A DNA stretch of 64,000 nucleotides, taken from contig OZ219748.1 of NCBI GenBank assembly GCA_964291335.2, forward strand, positions 2,542,001 to 2,606,000. Direction: 5' to 3'. Positions 61,283 to 64,000 of this stretch are shown here, piece after piece. Below the pieces are notes generated by a model. The model made no database searches, had not been told where the DNA came from, and saw nothing but the letters and a program-made list of their open reading frames with translations. How positions within the stretch are numbered: the stretch's first letter is position 1; each line of letters starts with the position of its first letter. Source of the stretch: G964291335 sp964291335. Its GTDB lineage: Bacteria; Chloroflexota; Dehalococcoidia; Lucifugimonadales; UBA3495. The translations under genes were made by a program, and so were the position numbers.

Positions 61283-61976
61283 ACCGAGCGAAGAACTGAA
61301 CCGAGCCGACCCCACAGCCGAAAGCATCCCAGTAGAAACGGAATACTCGGGGGATGAACCCGACGCGGTGGAAACGGAATACTCGGGGGATGAACCCGAC
61401 GCGGTGGAAACGGAATACTCGGGGGATGAACCCGACGCGGTGGAAACGGAATACTCCGGGGATCAACCCGACGTGGTGGAAACGGAATACTGGGGGGATC
61501 AACCCAACGCGGTGGACGATTCCCCCACGGCAACGGAAACTCCGGTGGAAACTACCCCAATGCAACCACCGGAATCCGAACCTCCACCGGCCAAAGATCC
61601 CCGGGTAATTCACCTGGAACACGAAACGCCCCCGCCGTCCAACTCTCCCGCCACTACCATCATCATCAACCTCTACCCCGACAACTCCGCTAGCATCGGC
61701 GTCATGCAGGAAAGCTCCGACCCGATCATCGCCAATCTTCCCGACGCCGTTCTGCCGCTGCCGGACCTGCTATCCCGGATCCCCGACTTCCTTGACCAGG
61801 CCAGAGAACAATGGCAGAACCAGCCCCGTTACCCAACCTGGCAGAAGAAGCCCGCCAAAAGACAAAGCAAAGCCCGCACCCCCAAAAAGCCGGCGCCAAC
61901 GCCGGAGAGTCCGGCCCCAACGCCGGAACCCCCCAGCCCGGAACGGAACCAGCCCCAGAGCCTGACCCTCTTCTGA
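61275..61976 (+). CDS. repeat-containing Pro/Glu-rich protein
   Basis: A 233-residue protein overlapping the end of the ThiF gene by eight bases. Five tandem 12-residue repeats of the type VETEYSGDEPDA make an acidic N-terminal stretch. A globular middle has TTIIINLYPDNSASIGVM. The tail is Pro/Lys-rich and ends QSLTLF, which resembles a clamp-binding peptide. No family recognised; it may be an accessory or substrate of the cassette. Confidence 0.6.
   Translation: MPEPSEELNRADPTAESIPVETEYSGDEPDAVETEYSGDEPDAVETEYSGDEPDAVETEYSGDQPDVVETEYWGDQPNAVDDSPTATETPVETTPMQPPESEPPPAKDPRVIHLEHETPPPSNSPATTIIINLYPDNSASIGVMQESSDPIIANLPDAVLPLPDLLSRIPDFLDQAREQWQNQPRYPTWQKKPAKRQSKARTPKKPAPTPESPAPTPEPPSPERNQPQSLTLF
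61332..61511. repeat. five tandem 36-bp coding repeats
   Basis: Repeat units at 61332, 61368, 61404, 61440 and 61476, each 36 bases, coding for VETEYSGDEPDA and variants. The first three are almost identical; the last two have drifted (DQPDV, WGDQPNA). Confidence 0.92.
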
Positions 61977-62030
61977 CCGGAACGGAACCAGCCCCAGAGC
62001 CTGACCCTCTTCTGACCGGAACGGAACCAG
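61940..62030. repeat. 39-bp tandem repeat across a stop codon
   Basis: 39-base units at 61940-61978 and 61979-62017 plus a 13-base partial copy. The first unit contains the end of the repeat-protein gene with its TGA (61974-61976). In another frame the unit reads GTEPAPEPDPLLT. Confidence 0.9.
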
Positions 62031-62068
62031 GCCGAAAACCCCACACTTCAACCCGGCGGTTTCATTCA

Positions 62069-62542
62069 ATGAACAAAAACAGACATTACTATCAAAGTTA
62101 CCTGGACGAACTGGCGGAACGCGGCATCCCGCCCGCCCCCCTGGTGCCGCTGAAACCGGGATCCCGCCGGGCAATGATCCCGGTCAGAACGGTCGCCGTC
62201 AGCATTGACCTGCCCCGGCAGGAAATACTGCCGACCAGCATCGTTCCCGACAGCAACCCCTACGAAATCACCATTTTCGCGATCATCTCTCCGGACGAAG
62301 CAAACCTGGCCGGACAACTGCTGGAAAAGTACGAAAGAGCAATGAAAGCCGGGAATATGGAAACGACCGCGGCGGAAACGGCGGAAGTCGCCGCGCGCAT
62401 CTGCGAACTATGCTCCGAGGAACCAGTGGTAATATACAAAATCGGCTACTTCCTGCCGAACTTCCACCGGCTGCCCCACCTGCAAGCCCTGGCCCAATCC
62501 ATCACCGACCGGATTGTTGACCTGATTCAAAACCCCGAATAA
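62069..62542 (+). CDS. hypothetical protein
   Basis: A 157-residue protein from ATG 62069. The same frame is open back to 61811, but that part is low-complexity and overlaps the preceding gene. The body has RTVAVSIDLPRQEILPTSIV, an ITIFAIISPDEANLAGQLLE strand-helix unit and a helical C-terminus. No family recognised. Confidence 0.6.
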   Translation: MNKNRHYYQSYLDELAERGIPPAPLVPLKPGSRRAMIPVRTVAVSIDLPRQEILPTSIVPDSNPYEITIFAIISPDEANLAGQLLEKYERAMKAGNMETTAAETAEVAARICELCSEEPVVIYKIGYFLPNFHRLPHLQALAQSITDRIVDLIQNPE

Positions 62543-62573
62543 CCGACAGAAAGAATAGCAACCTGGAGACTGA

Positions 62574-63170
62574 ATGACCAACCCGGAACTCTACCACCTG
62601 ATCCGGCAGACCCAAGCCCTCCGCCAGGGCCGATTCAGACTCCGCCACGGCGGACATACCGGTTATTTCTTCGACTCCCCCCGCCTGACCCTGAACCCTA
62701 GGGGATCCCGACTCGCCGCCGAAGCCATGTTCAACCTGCTTACCACTGACCACCCATCGGTAAACACAATTGTCGGCGTGGCTTACGGCGCCGTTCCCAT
62801 AGCTTCCCAGCTATGTCTGCTCAGCGATCTCAAAGGACACCCCCTGACTGCCTGTTTCATTTCCGGCAAAGGCAAAAACGCCGGAGCAGTAATCCCGCCC
62901 CTGCCTGAAGACCGACCCATCCGCGCCGCCATTATCGAAGACGTGATTACCACCGGACAAAGCGCGCTGGAGATCGCTCACTACTTCAGCCAAACATACC
63001 GGCAGGCAGCCATCCCCGTTATTATTGCCCTGCTGGACCGGAACGAAGGCGGACGGAGCAGAATCGTCAACGCCGGCTATCAGTTCCAGGCAGTAATACC
63101 GGACATCAAAGACCTGATTCAGAGCAATAACGAACAGGAACTTCAGCATCGATCAGAAATGGATCGATAA
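62574..63170 (+). CDS. orotate phosphoribosyltransferase-like protein
   Basis: A 198-residue type I phosphoribosyltransferase. RFRLRHGGHTGYFFDSPRL is the orotate-PRTase-like N-terminus, VGVAYGAVPIASQL the substrate loop, and AAIIEDVITTGQSALEI the PRPP-binding motif. It could make OMP for pyrimidines or act on another base. Unusual on a mobile element; it may support nucleotide supply along with nrdJ. Ends in QSNNEQELQH and overlaps the next, broken, gene frame. Confidence 0.85.
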   Translation: MTNPELYHLIRQTQALRQGRFRLRHGGHTGYFFDSPRLTLNPRGSRLAAEAMFNLLTTDHPSVNTIVGVAYGAVPIASQLCLLSDLKGHPLTACFISGKGKNAGAVIPPLPEDRPIRAAIIEDVITTGQSALEIAHYFSQTYRQAAIPVIIALLDRNEGGRSRIVNAGYQFQAVIPDIKDLIQSNNEQELQHRSEMDR

Positions 63171-63675
63171 CGACCCGGAAAAAGCGGAAGTCTCCATCCG
63201 GCTGAACGGAGTCTGCGTAACCGAAGTGGCAGACCGAACCGGAGCAATACCGGAAACCCGCAGCTTCATACGCATATCGGCAGTACGGATGGCCGACTGG
63301 CCGATCGACAACTGGTGAGAACTGCGCCAGGAACCGCAAGAAGAACCGCCCGGCGCCGACTGGCGGATGAGCCATAACCTGGCGGCCGCTGGCGGAGGCT
63401 GGCTGTGGCCCGGCCTGACCTTCAGCAATGACGGAGCAACAATCAAGGCAATCGCCAAAGCCGACGACCCGGACAACAACCAGCCCATCCGATTTTTACG
63501 GGATTACAAAGGCCACATCGATGCAGCGGATTTTGAGGCGGCAATCGACATTTTCATCAACACCGTCATAGCGGGCATGTCCCCGGATCTCAGGGCAGAA
63601 ACCGGCCTGCCGGAAAAATGGAACGAAGCAGTCCGCCAGCGCGCCGACACCCCAGACTTGCCAGACGGCTATTGA
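63118..63675 (+). pseudogene. gene with in-frame TGA and no usual start
   Basis: A frame that begins inside the previous gene and runs to 63675 with one stop, TGA 63316-63318. The reading SIRLNGVCVTEVADR, then ADWPIDNW, stop, ELRQEP, then WRMSHNLAAAGGGWLWPGLT resembles an uncharacterised family in which Trp-Trp occurs at the stop position, so TGG to TGA fits. No ATG/GTG/TTG precedes the similarity. Probably a decayed gene, or a one-base error. Confidence 0.6.
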
Positions 63676-63735
63676 ACAAGGATAATGCCCGACCAGAGAC
63701 CACTCCGGCGCCATTCTCAGAAAAGAGTTACGAAA

Positions 63736-64000
63736 ATGAAATTATCAGCCCTGCTAATCGGCAGCCTGCTGCTGCTTATAGCCCTGGCCTGCAACGGAGA
63801 CCCGCCAATCACCATCGAAGTGGACAAGGAAGAAACGGATCGGAAAATCGCCGAACTTGAACAGCAGCTGGAAGACCTGCTGCAAGCTCAGGAGACTCCG
63901 ACCAGGGAGCAGGAAACCCGACCAGGCCCAACGCCGACCCCGACCCCGGCAATGGAGACGCCAACGCCAACGCCAATGGCGCTGAACACCACCCTGGAGT
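63736..64000 (+). CDS. putative lipoprotein (partial, runs off the window)
   Basis: Starts MKLSALLIGSLLLLIALAC, a signal peptide ending in an IALAC-type lipobox, so Cys19 would be lipid-modified. A coiled-coil stretch (KEETDRKIAELEQQLEDLLQ) and a Thr/Pro-rich linker follow; at least 88 residues. It is a surface lipoprotein of the element, the rest outside the window. Confidence 0.8.
   Translation, partial: MKLSALLIGSLLLLIALACNGDPPITIEVDKEETDRKIAELEQQLEDLLQAQETPTREQETRPGPTPTPTPAMETPTPTPMALNTTLE

Larger units (their letters stand above)
24861..64000. mobile_element. large integrated element (left part; right end outside window)
   Basis: It begins beside a truncated Rieske gene with a tyrosine integrase and continues to the window end. 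Content is replication, repair, antirestriction, DNA methylation, a PRTRC cassette and many small unknown proteins, nearly all on the plus strand with short gaps or ATGA overlaps. No capsid, tail, terminase, relaxase or type IV secretion genes are seen, so ICE, integrated plasmid and phage-plasmid all remain possible. ArdC and PRTRC genes favour a plasmid- or ICE-like nature. Confidence 0.85.

Noticed and set aside
61811..62068. N-terminal extension of the 62069 gene with GTEPAPEPDPLLT repeats
   Set aside because: No ribosome site, overlaps the preceding gene, and globular sequence begins only at 62069. The repeats are reported separately.
1..64000. tRNA, rRNA and CRISPR arrays
   Set aside because: Reading both strands I found no tRNA cloverleaf, rRNA segment or regularly spaced repeats; a covariance-model scan would be needed to exclude small RNAs.

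Overview
The window is a GC-rich bacterial chromosome segment (about 24.9 kb) followed by the left and central part (about 39 kb) of a large integrated element that runs off the right end. The host genes (CaiB/BaiF CoA-transferase, Tag, SDR, M24 peptidase, RecQ with a C-terminal helix-turn-helix, VOC proteins, FAH-family enzyme, TauE/SafE, and a threonine synthase / NIL / MoaD cluster) resemble gene sets of Chloroflexota, particularly Dehalococcoidia/SAR202-like lineages. That assignment is an inference from gene content, not proven.

Host part. 1-2.5 kb: yggT-proC facing a CoA-transferase. 2.6-7.9 kb: tag, a degenerate SDR, an M24 peptidase and recQ. 8-9.7 kb: a two-gene restriction-modification system behind a run of 24 C. 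9.7-11 kb: a solitary HicB-like protein and an alpha/beta hydrolase. 11.3-13.9 kb: VOC protein, aroK, aroB. 14-17.5 kb: a second DNA methyltransferase, broken at a run of 9 G, converging on an AT-richer Lhr/MrfA-like helicase gene. This is a likely acquired defence island. 17.7-24.3 kb: FAH hydrolase, small membrane protein plus TauE/SafE, tgt, gamma carbonic anhydrase, and the minus-strand thrC-NIL-moaD cluster with a near-consensus promoter.

Element. At about 24.86 kb a Rieske-domain gene stops just after its first iron-sulfur motif, and a tyrosine integrase follows, so the element probably inserted into that gene. From 26.2 kb on, all genes but one are on the plus strand, tightly packed and often overlapping by ATGA. 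They include a replication and repair module: SNF2-type helicases, AEP-type primase, UvrD-type helicase, family-4 uracil-DNA glycosylase, class II ribonucleotide reductase, two different DnaN sliding clamps, VRR-NUC nuclease, SSB, Cas4/RecB-like nuclease and RNase HI. An AT-rich repeat region at 38.8-39.06 kb lies between the two clamp genes and may be the origin. Next come an ArdC-type antirestriction protein, a giant adenine methyltransferase fused to a DUF1937 domain, and a Gp37/Gp68-like protein.

At 57.9-61.3 kb lies a PRTRC cassette: ubiquitin-like protein C, protein F, E2-like protein B, JAMM peptidase A and E1-like ThiF. After it come repeat-rich proteins, an orotate phosphoribosyltransferase-like gene, a broken gene and a lipoprotein. 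No capsid, terminase, ParB or conjugation genes are visible, so whether this is an ICE, an integrated plasmid or a phage-plasmid depends on sequence beyond the window. The most unusual points are the Ubl-conjugation-like cassette on this element, the two clamps, the methyltransferase-DUF1937 fusion, and homopolymer tracts at both host methyltransferase genes.
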